Below are positions 1 through 7,578 of a DNA stretch of 37,015 nt, in pieces. The stretch comes from Lichenicola sp964242425 (GTDB lineage Bacteria > Pseudomonadota > Alphaproteobacteria > Acetobacterales > Acetobacteraceae): NCBI GenBank assembly GCA_964242425.1, contig CAXTCK010000009.1:1-37015 (forward strand). The letters run 5' to 3'. Within the stretch, counting starts at the first letter, position 1. Each line of letters opens with the position of its first letter. Made by a program: the position numbers and the translations under genes. The notes below the pieces were generated by a model. It had not been told where the DNA came from. It saw only the letters and a list, made by a program, of their open reading frames with translations, and ran no database searches.

Positions 1-1
1 C

Positions 2-340
2 GCCGCCGGCGAGATGAAGCACGGCCCGATCGCGCTGATCGACCGCACCGTGCCGGTGGTGGCGAGTGCGGCCTCCGGCCGCCTGTTCGACAAGACCGCT
101 TCCAACCTGCAGGAAGCCCGCGCCCGCGGCGGACGGCTGCTGTTGTTCACCGATCCGGCCGGGGCCGCGCGCATGGGGCGCGTGGCGGAGCAGCTGATCG
201 TGCTGCCCGACGTGCACCCGTTCACCGCTCCCATCCTGCACAGCATCGCGGTGCAGATGCTGGCCTACGAGGTGGCGCTGCTGAAGGGTACGGACGTGGA
301 CCAGCCGCGCAACCTCGCCAAGTCCGTGACGGTGGAATAG
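2..340 (+). CDS. glmS: GlmS C-terminus (5' partial)
   Basis: This is the C-terminal end of glutamine-fructose-6-phosphate aminotransferase, the enzyme that makes glucosamine-6-phosphate from fructose-6-phosphate and glutamine for peptidoglycan and lipopolysaccharide. The frame is open from the window edge and encodes about 112 residues of the second SIS (sugar isomerase) domain. The stretch GEMKHGPIALID and the terminal GTDVDQPRNLAKSVTVE are hallmarks of GlmS; the last lysine of the family (in AKSVTVE) lies at the sugar site. The glutaminase domain and first SIS domain lie upstream of the window. fdhD starts 9 nt after the stop, so the two may share a transcript. Identity is very secure; only the 5' part is missing. 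Confidence 0.96.
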   Translation, partial: AAGEMKHGPIALIDRTVPVVASAASGRLFDKTASNLQEARARGGRLLLFTDPAGAARMGRVAEQLIVLPDVHPFTAPILHSIAVQMLAYEVALLKGTDVDQPRNLAKSVTVE

Positions 341-349
341 GCAGGCGCG

Positions 350-1174
350 ATGGACGCGGTCGATCCGGTCCGTCGGATCGAGCGCCTGGCCTGGCGCGAC
401 GGCGCCTTCACCGCCGGCACCCGCGAGGTGCCGGAGGAGATGCCGGTGGCGATCTCCTTCAACCGCACGAGCCACGCGGTGATGATGGCGACGCCCCTGG
501 ACCTCGAGGACTTCGCCCGCGGCTTCAGCCTGTCGGAGGAGATCGTCGGCTCCGTGGCCGAGATCGAGGATATCGAGACGGTGCTGCTGCGCCCCGAGCC
601 GGGCGCGCCGCCGCGCGGCATCGAGTTGCGCCTGTGGGTAGCCGAGGCGGCGATGCGCACCCTGGACGCCCGCCGCCGCCACGTCGCCGGCCCCACGGGA
701 TGCGGGATGTGCGGCCTGGAAAGCCTGGAGGCCGCGCTTCGCCCGCCGCGCTTGGTGCCGGAAGGGCGGCGCTACACCCCGGTCGCAGTGCAGGCCGCGA
801 TGGAGTCGCTACGCCCCGCCCAGGGGCTGAACCGCCGCACCCATGCTGTGCACGCTGCAGGCTTCTGGACCGAGCGGGACGGCCTGGTGGCCCTGCGCGA
901 GGACGTCGGCCGCCACAACGCGCTCGACAAGCTGCACGGCGCGCTTGCGGCTTCTGGACAGGCGGCCGCGGACGGGATCGTGGTGATGACCAGCCGCATA
1001 TCAGTCGAGTTGGTGCAGAAGGCCTCGATCATGGGCGCGCCAGTGTTGGCCGCCGTGTCGGCCCCGACGGCGCTGGCGCTGCGTGTGGCGCAGCAGGCGG
1101 GAATGACGGTTGTGGCGGTCGCGCGGGCGGACGGCTTCGAGGTGTGCGCCGGTGGGGAAAGGCTCATCGGCTAG
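350..1174 (+). CDS. fdhD: FdhD, formate dehydrogenase sulfurtransferase
   Basis: This 274-residue protein matches FdhD, which passes sulfur from a cysteine desulfurase to the molybdenum cofactor so that formate dehydrogenase becomes active. The conserved GPTGCGMCG loop carries the CxxC pair (Cys118 and Cys121), and the later stretch REDVGRHNALDKLHGA is typical of the family. Length is normal (about 270). The ATG lies 9 nt after the glmS stop. No formate dehydrogenase or molybdenum-cofactor gene lies nearby, so its partner must be encoded elsewhere. It is cytoplasmic. The downstream 120 nt holds a GC-rich hairpin and then the start region of a LacI-type regulator. Confidence 0.95.
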   Translation: MDAVDPVRRIERLAWRDGAFTAGTREVPEEMPVAISFNRTSHAVMMATPLDLEDFARGFSLSEEIVGSVAEIEDIETVLLRPEPGAPPRGIELRLWVAEAAMRTLDARRRHVAGPTGCGMCGLESLEAALRPPRLVPEGRRYTPVAVQAAMESLRPAQGLNRRTHAVHAAGFWTERDGLVALREDVGRHNALDKLHGALAASGQAAADGIVVMTSRISVELVQKASIMGAPVLAAVSAPTALALRVAQQAGMTVVAVARADGFEVCAGGERLIG

Positions 1175-1206
1175 GCCGACCACTCGAACGTGCCACGACC
1201 GTCAAG

Positions 1207-1224
1207 CCGGTCGCTTCGGACCGG
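1207..1224 (+). terminator. GC hairpin after fdhD
   Basis: A perfect 6-bp stem (CCGGTC / GACCGG) closes a GCTTCG loop 32 nt after the fdhD stop. There is no clear T-run, so an intrinsic terminator is only possible. Confidence 0.35.
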
Positions 1225-1274
1225 GGCTGCCAGTTTCCGCTTGCCAGCGAGACAGCCCAGGAGCACTGATTTAT

Positions 1275-1286
1275 TCGTATAAACGA
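1275..1286. promoter_or_regulatory. Candidate LacI-family operator
   Basis: The 12-bp element TCGTATAAACGA has inverted TCGT/ACGA arms and stands out as AT-rich in a GC-rich region. It sits just upstream of the coding region of a LacI-type regulator and overlaps a TATAAA hexamer that could be a -10 box. LacI proteins bind short palindromes of this kind, so autoregulation is a reasonable guess. No convincing -35 box was found. Confidence 0.4.
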
Positions 1287-1297
1287 GCCAGGTTGCG

Positions 1298-2320
1298 ATC
1301 GTCCATTCCCGACCCCGCCGCCGCGCGACCCAGGCGTCGATCGCCGAGAGCCTTGGCGTGTCGCAGGCTCTCGTGTCCATGGTGCTGAGCGGTCACCGGC
1401 AGAACGTCATTCTGCCCGAAACCAGGGCACGCGTGCTCGAGGCGGCCCACCGTGTCGGCTATGTGCCGGATCGCGCTGCACGGATGCTGCGGTCGCGGCG
1501 GACCTGGACCATCGCCTGCGCCATTCCCGACATAACCAACCCCTTCTATCCCGACCTTCAACGTGGCGTTCAGGACAAGGCGTTCGGCGCCGGCTACGAT
1601 GTGCTCGCCGTCAGCACCGACGGGCTCGCCGAACGCGAGGAACGGCTGATCGCGTGGTGCCATGAGGGTCGGATCGACGGCCTCGTCGGCGTGTTCTTCA
1701 GCCTCGGCGCAGCCGACCTGCAGCCGCTCGAGGAGGCCGGAACGCCCGCCGTCTGCGTCGGCTGGCGTGCGGCGGTGCCTGGGACGACGGTGATCGACGT
1801 CCTGTTCACGGACAACGAACGCGCCGCGTCGGAGGCGACACGCTACCTCATCGATCGCGGACATCGCTCGGTCGTCATGCTTGGAGCGGTGTCCGGGCCG
1901 GGGCCGGAGCGGGTCGCCGGCTATGCCGATGCCATGCGGGCCGCGCTGCTTTCGCCGGAGGTCGAGATCGGCGCCGACTTCACCGAGGAGGCCGGCTACG
2001 CCCTCATGAAAACCCGCCTCCAGAAGGCGCCGCGCTTCTCCGCCGTCTTCGCGGCAAACGACCTGATGGCGGCCGGCGCGCTCCTGGCGCTGCGCGAGGC
2101 CGGCCTCGACGTGCCCGGCGACGTCGCGGTGATCGGCTTCGACGACATCCAGCTCGCCCGGCTGCTCACGCCGGCGCTCACCACCGTCAACCAGTTCCAG
2201 CGCGAGGTCGGACGCGAGGCCGCCGCGATGCTGCTCGATCGGCTCACTGAACCGGATGCCCATCGGGCGGGGCGGAGCCGGGAGATGCCGTTCGAGCTCG
2301 TACGTCGGCAATCGGCTTGA
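1298..2320 (+). CDS. LacI-type regulator (start uncertain)
   Basis: This is a sugar-responsive repressor of the LacI/GalR family. The N-terminal helix-turn-helix (ATQASIAESLGVSQALVS), a hinge region (RVGYVPDRAARMLRSRRT) and a periplasmic-binding-protein-like core follow in order; the core holds ITNPFYPDLQRGVQDKA and the late VIGFDDIQLARLLTPALTTV, both typical of the family. The frame opens after a TAA at 1280-1282, yet no ATG, GTG or TTG occurs before GTG 1358, which lies inside the recognition helix. Starting there would destroy the DNA-binding domain. I therefore place the start at ATC 1298, tentatively; a sequence error is an alternative. It directly precedes the sugar ABC genes and probably controls them and itself. 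Confidence 0.82.
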   Translation: MVHSRPRRRATQASIAESLGVSQALVSMVLSGHRQNVILPETRARVLEAAHRVGYVPDRAARMLRSRRTWTIACAIPDITNPFYPDLQRGVQDKAFGAGYDVLAVSTDGLAEREERLIAWCHEGRIDGLVGVFFSLGAADLQPLEEAGTPAVCVGWRAAVPGTTVIDVLFTDNERAASEATRYLIDRGHRSVVMLGAVSGPGPERVAGYADAMRAALLSPEVEIGADFTEEAGYALMKTRLQKAPRFSAVFAANDLMAAGALLALREAGLDVPGDVAVIGFDDIQLARLLTPALTTVNQFQREVGREAAAMLLDRLTEPDAHRAGRSREMPFELVRRQSA

Positions 2321-2343
2321 AGAAGCAAGAACGGGAGGATGCG

Positions 2344-3663
2344 ATGACGAAGGAACTTCTCGGCGGCCTGGTCCGGGTCTCCGCTGCGGTGCTTGCCCTG
2401 GGCGGAACCGCACGAGCCCAGCCGGTAACGTGGTGGTATGGGCGAGGCTCCAATCCGGTCCAGCAGCGAGCGGTGCAGCAGGACCTGGTGCTCCCGTTCA
2501 ACAAGGCGCATCCGGCCGATCCGCTCGAGATCGAGTTCCGCGGCTCCGTCGTCGACCGGCAGATCCGCATCGCGCTGCTGTCGGGCACGGGACCCGACAT
2601 CGTGATGACGCCGGGACCAAGCTACGTGGTCCCGCTGGAGGAAGCCGGTCAGCTTCTTCCACTCGACAAGTACGCGACGCAGTACGGGTGGAACAGCAGG
2701 CTGCTGCCGCAGATCGTCCGCATCGGCACCTACAAGGGCCATCTCTACGCCCTGCCGCGCACGGACGAGACGATGGCGTTGTTCTACGACAAGCCGCTGT
2801 TCGCGAAGAACGGCTGGTCGGTTCCGAAGACGCTGTCCGATCTCGAGACGGTCGCGGCCGCAATGATGGCCAAGGGCATCACGCCCTTCGGCGCCGGCAA
2901 CGCCGACTGGCGCGGCGCCAACGAGTGGTACATCACCCTCGTCTTCAACCATTATGCGGGGCCCGACAACCTTTACAAGGCGCTAACCGGCAAGCTGCCC
3001 TGGACCGACCCCGTGTTCGTGCAGGCGATCGCCCTGCTTCAGGACTGGTACAAGAAGGGATGGTTCGGCAAGAACTACTTCGCGCTCACGAACGAGCAGG
3101 GGTTCTCCGGCATCGCCGACGGCAAGGCCGGGATGTCTCCGAACGGGTTCTGGGCCTTTGAATGGGTTCCGTCCCATTTCGCGACCAACGGTCAGGACCT
3201 TGGGGTCGCGCCTTTTCCGACGCTGCGCGACGGCGTTCCGTATCCGGTGTTCTCCGTCGGCGTCGGCAGCACGCTGTCGATCAACAAGCAGACGAAGAAC
3301 CCGGACGCCGCCGCGGCCGTTCTCGACGCCATGTTCAACCAGCGCTTCTACCAGGCGATCAACAAGGACTGGCCCGGCGACTGGAACCTTCCGCTCGCCT
3401 CGGTTGACCAGGCCGCGCTTGCGCGCGACGCGACGCCGCAGTTCGCCTCGATCGTCCACGAGCTGACCGACACCATCCAGCAGAACCACTACGGCTATGC
3501 CACCTGGGCGTTCTGGCCGCCGGCCACCGAACAGTACCTCATCAACGGGCTCGAGCAGGTCTGGCTCGGCCAGGTCACGCCGGCTGCCTACATGGCGCAG
3601 GTCGAGACGACCTTCCGGACGGAACTGAAGCAAGGAAAGGTGCCACCGGTTCCGCCCCGCTGA
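2344..3663 (+). CDS. MalE-like sugar-binding protein (ABC)
   Basis: This 439-residue periplasmic protein belongs to family 1 extracellular solute-binding proteins (CUT1 class), which capture oligosaccharides or sugar derivatives for ABC import. I chose ATG 2344 because GGGAGGA (2333-2339) sits at the right distance; an upstream TTG at 2317 lacks this. Residues 1-25 form a signal peptide with a likely AQ-PV cleavage region. The mature protein has the family pattern, including GTGPDIVMTPG, a YALPRTDETMALFYDKPLF stretch, and a C-terminal segment rich in aromatic residues. The start lies 23 nt after the LacI stop and the gene is followed by two permeases. The substrate cannot be read from the sequence. 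Confidence 0.92.
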   Translation: MTKELLGGLVRVSAAVLALGGTARAQPVTWWYGRGSNPVQQRAVQQDLVLPFNKAHPADPLEIEFRGSVVDRQIRIALLSGTGPDIVMTPGPSYVVPLEEAGQLLPLDKYATQYGWNSRLLPQIVRIGTYKGHLYALPRTDETMALFYDKPLFAKNGWSVPKTLSDLETVAAAMMAKGITPFGAGNADWRGANEWYITLVFNHYAGPDNLYKALTGKLPWTDPVFVQAIALLQDWYKKGWFGKNYFALTNEQGFSGIADGKAGMSPNGFWAFEWVPSHFATNGQDLGVAPFPTLRDGVPYPVFSVGVGSTLSINKQTKNPDAAAAVLDAMFNQRFYQAINKDWPGDWNLPLASVDQAALARDATPQFASIVHELTDTIQQNHYGYATWAFWPPATEQYLINGLEQVWLGQVTPAAYMAQVETTFRTELKQGKVPPVPPR

Positions 3664-3673
3664 GCGGCGCGTC

Positions 3674-4513
3674 ATGGCATTCCTGCTTCCGGCATTGCTG
3701 ATCAACGCCGCGATCATCCTGGTCCCGGCTCTGCTCACCGTCGCCATGGCGTTCGTCAACTGGGACGGCGTCAGCGCGCCAAGCTGGGCAGGCCTCGCCA
3801 ACTTCCGTGCCGTGCTGTCCGACCCGGTGTTTCTCACAGCCCTTGGCAACAACTGCAGATGGACCGTGATCTTCCTCACGGTGCCGATCGCCATGGGCTT
3901 GTTCGCCGCCTGCTTCCTGCTGGTAATCCGGCGCGGCCAGACGTTCTTCCAGGCCGTGTTCTTCCTGCCGGTCGTGATCGCGACCGTGATCACCGGGCGC
4001 GTCTGGCAGGGCATGATCTACAACCCGAGTTCCGGCCTGTTCGGCTGGCTGAAGACGCACGGCATCACGATCGCCGATCCGCTTTCCTCGCCGGACTGGG
4101 CGCTGTACGGCGTCGCCACGGTCGACCTCTGGCACTGGTGGGGATTCCTCGCGGTGATCTTCCTCGCCGCGCTGCGTCAGGTCGATGCGGCCCAGATCGA
4201 GGCCGCCCGCCTTGATGGCGCCGGCTTCCTCGCGCTGATGCGCTTCATACTCCTGCCTGCGATCCGTCCCACCATCCTCCTGATGATGATCATGACCGTG
4301 ATCTGGTCGTTTCTCGTGTTCGACTTCATCTACGTTCTCACCCAGGGCGGCCCCGCCTTTTCCAGCGAGGTGCTGTCGACGCTGTCCTATCGGCACGCGT
4401 TCTACGACTTCGCCCTCGGCCCGGCGGCCGTGGTGGCGCTGGTGATCAGCCTGTTCGGCCTGGTGGCGACGTTCTTCTACCTGCGCGCGCAGGAAGCGGA
4501 GCTGTCGACATGA
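3674..4513 (+). CDS. MalF-like ABC sugar permease
   Basis: This 279-residue inner-membrane protein forms one half of the transmembrane channel of the CUT1 sugar importer. About six hydrophobic helices are visible, beginning with AFLLPALLINAAIILVPALL. The EAA loop that contacts the ATPase reads EAARLDGAGFLALMRFILLPAIRP, with the expected EAA---G---------I-LP pattern. No alternative start codon exists between an in-frame stop upstream and ATG 3674, so this start is firm although the ribosome site is weak. It begins 10 nt after the binding-protein stop and ends in an ATGA overlap with the next permease, implying translational coupling. Confidence 0.92.
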   Translation: MAFLLPALLINAAIILVPALLTVAMAFVNWDGVSAPSWAGLANFRAVLSDPVFLTALGNNCRWTVIFLTVPIAMGLFAACFLLVIRRGQTFFQAVFFLPVVIATVITGRVWQGMIYNPSSGLFGWLKTHGITIADPLSSPDWALYGVATVDLWHWWGFLAVIFLAALRQVDAAQIEAARLDGAGFLALMRFILLPAIRPTILLMMIMTVIWSFLVFDFIYVLTQGGPAFSSEVLSTLSYRHAFYDFALGPAAVVALVISLFGLVATFFYLRAQEAELST

Positions 4514-5340
4514 TCATGGTGGACCGCGGGACGCGCATCGTCGCCCATGTCGTTCTGGCGATCGGCCTCGTGGTGACCCTGCTGCCGATCGCGCTCATGC
4601 TGGTGAACGCGTTCAAGGCGAGCGCCGACATACTTGCCGACCCGATCGCCCTGCCGCGTTCGCCGCGCGTCGCGAACTTCGCCAACGCCTGGCGCGACGC
4701 GCATCTCGGCCACGCGATGCTGAACAGCGCCGTCGTCAGCGCCATCGCGATCGCCCTGACCTGCGTGACCGCATCCATGGCTGCCTATGCCCTGACGCGC
4801 CGCCGCACGAGGGGGCGCACGCTGTTCAGCGCCTACTTCCTCGCCAGCACGACGCTGCCGCTGCAGCTCATCCTGCTGCCGCTCTATTTCGGCTTCGCCC
4901 AGCTTGGGCTGATCAACAACCTTGCGGCGGTGTCGCTGATCTACACCGCGATCTACACGCCGTTCGCGATCTTCCTCCTCCGCACCTACTTCCTCGCCCT
5001 GCCGCCGGAACTGGAGGACGCAGCCCTGATGGACGGCGCGACGAGCTGGCAGGTGTTCACGCGCGTCATGCTTCCGGTCGTATCTCCCGGCATCCTGACG
5101 GTCGCGATCATCGTCGGCCTGTACACCTGGAACGAGTTCCTGATCGCGACGACCTTTCTGCAGGGACGCCCGGCGCAGACCGCCATCGTGAGCTTCTATG
5201 GCCTGGGCGGGCAGTACTCGAGCGACTGGGGCGAGATCATGGCCGCAGGGGTGATCGTCGTGTTGCCCGTGGTGGCGTTCTTTCTGCTCCTGCAGCGGCG
5301 TTTCATCGACGGCATGGCGGGCGGCTCGGTCAAGGCCTGA
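4510..5340 (+). CDS. MalG-like ABC sugar permease
   Basis: This 276-residue membrane protein is the second channel subunit of the same sugar importer. It has an N-terminal helix (VVLAIGLVVTLLPIALMLVNAF), about six helices overall, and the EAA-type loop ELEDAALMDGATSWQVFTRVMLPVVSPG. The WNEFLIATTFL stretch near the C-terminus is typical of MalG relatives. Its ATG overlaps the stop of the first permease by ATGA. No nucleotide-binding subunit is encoded before or after it; the next gene is an ADP-ribosylglycohydrolase-like protein. The importer must borrow an ATPase from elsewhere, as some CUT1 systems do with MsmK/UgpC-like proteins. Confidence 0.92.
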   Translation: MIMVDRGTRIVAHVVLAIGLVVTLLPIALMLVNAFKASADILADPIALPRSPRVANFANAWRDAHLGHAMLNSAVVSAIAIALTCVTASMAAYALTRRRTRGRTLFSAYFLASTTLPLQLILLPLYFGFAQLGLINNLAAVSLIYTAIYTPFAIFLLRTYFLALPPELEDAALMDGATSWQVFTRVMLPVVSPGILTVAIIVGLYTWNEFLIATTFLQGRPAQTAIVSFYGLGGQYSSDWGEIMAAGVIVVLPVVAFFLLLQRRFIDGMAGGSVKA

Positions 5341-5375
5341 ACGTCCTCCGGGACGGCACCGGAAAGGAGATCAAC

Positions 5376-7493
5376 ATGGCGCTGCCGACGGACTACGAGG
5401 AGCGCGTCTACGCCGGCGTGCTCGGCAAGCTGATCGGCGTCTACCTCGGACGCCCGTTCGAGGGCTGGGACCACGCGCGCATCATGCGCGAGCTCGGACC
5501 GGTCACCGGCTACATGCACGAGCGCTTCGGCGTGCCGCTCGTCGTGACGGACGACGACGTCGCCGGAACGTTCACCTTTGTCCGGGCGCTCGAGGACCAC
5601 GGCTTCGATCCGGCACTCGACGCGGCGCGCATCGGCGACACGTGGCTGAACTACATCGTCGAGCGGAGAACCATCCTCTGGTGGGGCGGCATGGGCCAGT
5701 CAACGGAGGAAACGGCGTGGCGGCGCCTCCGGGCAGGCGTGCGGGCACCGGCCAGCGGCGCGATCGCGACGAACGGCCGCACTGTCGCCGAGCAGATCGG
5801 CGCGCAGATCTTCGTCGACGGCTGGGCGATGGTCAGTCCCGGAAACGTGGAACGCGCCGCGCACCTGGCGCGCGAGGCGGCGCGTGTCAGCCATGACGGG
5901 GAAGCCGTGCACGCTGCCGTCCTGCTCGCGGTCATGGAAGCCCTGGCCTTCACCGAGACCGACCTGGACGGCCTGCTCGACGCCGGGCTCGCCGCCATCC
6001 CGGACGACTGCCTGGTCGCGCACGTCGCCCACGACGTGCGCCGCTGGTGTGCCGCCCATCCGGACTGGGAGGACACGCGGGCCCTGGTAGCCGACCGCTA
6101 CGGCTACCACCGCTATCCGGGCAACTGCCACGTGATCCCGAACCACGCCGTCGTGCTGATGGCGCTTCTCTACGGGCAGGATGATTTCGGCCGCGCCATG
6201 ATGGTGGCCAACACCGCCGGATGGGACACTGACTGCAACGCCGGCAACGTCGGCTGCCTTCTGGGCATCCGGCTCGGCCTCGCGGGGCTGCGGGCCGGCG
6301 CGGGCGGCACCGACTGGCGCGGACCCGTCGCGGACCGCGTCATCATCTCCACTGCGGATGGCGGAAACGCCATCACGGATGCGGTTCGCGTTGCGGAACG
6401 CCTGGCCCGCATCGGGCGGCGGCTGGCGGGCGAGCCGGAACAGGCTCCGGCCAAGAAAGGCGCCCGGTTCCACTTCTCGTTCCCGGACAGCGTCCAGGGC
6501 TTCGTCGGGCAGCTCGACGAGGGGCAGGGCGGATCGCTCGCGGTGTTTCCGGTGCTGCGCGATGACGCGTCCCGCGGCCTCGCCCTGCGCTTCCGCAACC
6601 TCCGTGCCGGCCGGACCGCGATCGCGGAAACGCCCACCTTCATGCCCCCCGATGTCGGGCTGATGCGCACCTATGACCTGCTGGCCTCGCCGGCGCTCAA
6701 CCCGGGCCAGGTCGTGCGGGCGCAGGTTTCCGCCGACACGTCGAACAGCGGTTCGGTCGAGGTCGCGCTCGTCCTCCTGGTCTACGGTGCCGACGATCTT
6801 CGCGAGCCCGTCGCGATGGGTCCCGTCACCTTGCCCGCCGGCCAGGAGGCGACGCTGTCGTGGCGGGTCCCCGATCTCGGTGGTCGTCCGATAGCCGCCG
6901 TCGGCATCGCCATCACCAACCCGGCCGGAACTCCGGACGGCACGGTGCATCTCGACTGGCTCGACTGGACCGGCGCGCCGGATCTTGTTCTGCACCGCCC
7001 GGAGCAGGCCGGGACGTTCTGGCAACGTGCCTGGGTCGATGCCGTCAGCCTGTTCGGCAGCACCGCGTCCCAGGCGTTCCACCTGTCGCAAAGCGAGGGA
7101 CGCGGGCTCCTGATCTACGGTGCGCGCGAGTGGCCGAACACGCGAATCGAGAGCGTGCTGACCGTTCATCTCGGCGGCGGCGGCCTGGCTACCTGCGTGC
7201 AGGGCCTTTGCCGCTACTACGCCTTGCTGCTGCGCCGACCGCATCACCTCGTGCTTCTCCAGGCGTGGGACGGAACCGAGCGCGTTCTCGGCGAGGTGGA
7301 GTTCGACTGGGACTGGGACCGGCCGGTAAGGCTGGCGTTGGCCGTGCGCGGCGGCATCATCACGGGCGAGGCGGACGGACGCATCCTGTTCTCGGTCGAG
7401 GACGATCTGCGTCCCTTGTCTGACGGGGCGGGGGCCCTGGCGATCGAGACAGGAGCGCTGTCCACCATGTCCGTGACGATCCGCGCCGCCTGA
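5376..7493 (+). CDS. ADP-ribosylglycohydrolase-family protein, two-domain
   Basis: The first roughly 350 of 705 residues match the ADP-ribosylglycohydrolase fold, all-alpha enzymes that use two Mg ions to cleave ADP-ribose from proteins or small molecules. The acidic TDDDVAGTF segment (about residue 50) and WDTDCNAGNVG (about 285) look like the two metal-binding motifs. The remaining 350 residues are unlike the core family and appear rich in beta strands; the last 150 could be a concanavalin-like sandwich, an inference from pattern only. A good ribosome site (AAAGGAG) precedes ATG 5376. Located 35 nt after the permease, it probably acts on the imported compound, for example an N-glycoside, rather than on ADP-ribosylated proteins. 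Substrate unknown. Confidence 0.85.
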   Translation: MALPTDYEERVYAGVLGKLIGVYLGRPFEGWDHARIMRELGPVTGYMHERFGVPLVVTDDDVAGTFTFVRALEDHGFDPALDAARIGDTWLNYIVERRTILWWGGMGQSTEETAWRRLRAGVRAPASGAIATNGRTVAEQIGAQIFVDGWAMVSPGNVERAAHLAREAARVSHDGEAVHAAVLLAVMEALAFTETDLDGLLDAGLAAIPDDCLVAHVAHDVRRWCAAHPDWEDTRALVADRYGYHRYPGNCHVIPNHAVVLMALLYGQDDFGRAMMVANTAGWDTDCNAGNVGCLLGIRLGLAGLRAGAGGTDWRGPVADRVIISTADGGNAITDAVRVAERLARIGRRLAGEPEQAPAKKGARFHFSFPDSVQGFVGQLDEGQGGSLAVFPVLRDDASRGLALRFRNLRAGRTAIAETPTFMPPDVGLMRTYDLLASPALNPGQVVRAQVSADTSNSGSVEVALVLLVYGADDLREPVAMGPVTLPAGQEATLSWRVPDLGGRPIAAVGIAITNPAGTPDGTVHLDWLDWTGAPDLVLHRPEQAGTFWQRAWVDAVSLFGSTASQAFHLSQSEGRGLLIYGAREWPNTRIESVLTVHLGGGGLATCVQGLCRYYALLLRRPHHLVLLQAWDGTERVLGEVEFDWDWDRPVRLALAVRGGIITGEADGRILFSVEDDLRPLSDGAGALAIETGALSTMSVTIRAA

Positions 7494-7502
7494 ACGACGA
7501 CA

Positions 7503-7523
7503 GGCGGTGTCCAGACGTCCGCC
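7503..7523 (+). terminator. Weak hairpin after the sugar cassette
   Basis: GGCGG and CCGCC arms flank an 11-nt loop just after the ADP-ribosylglycohydrolase-like gene. It could end the sugar operon, but the stem is short and there is no T-run. Confidence 0.25.
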
Positions 7524-7578
7524 GCTCGGGCTGAATGGCGCATTAACCGGCGGCGCAGCAGGTGGTAGCCTCATCCGC

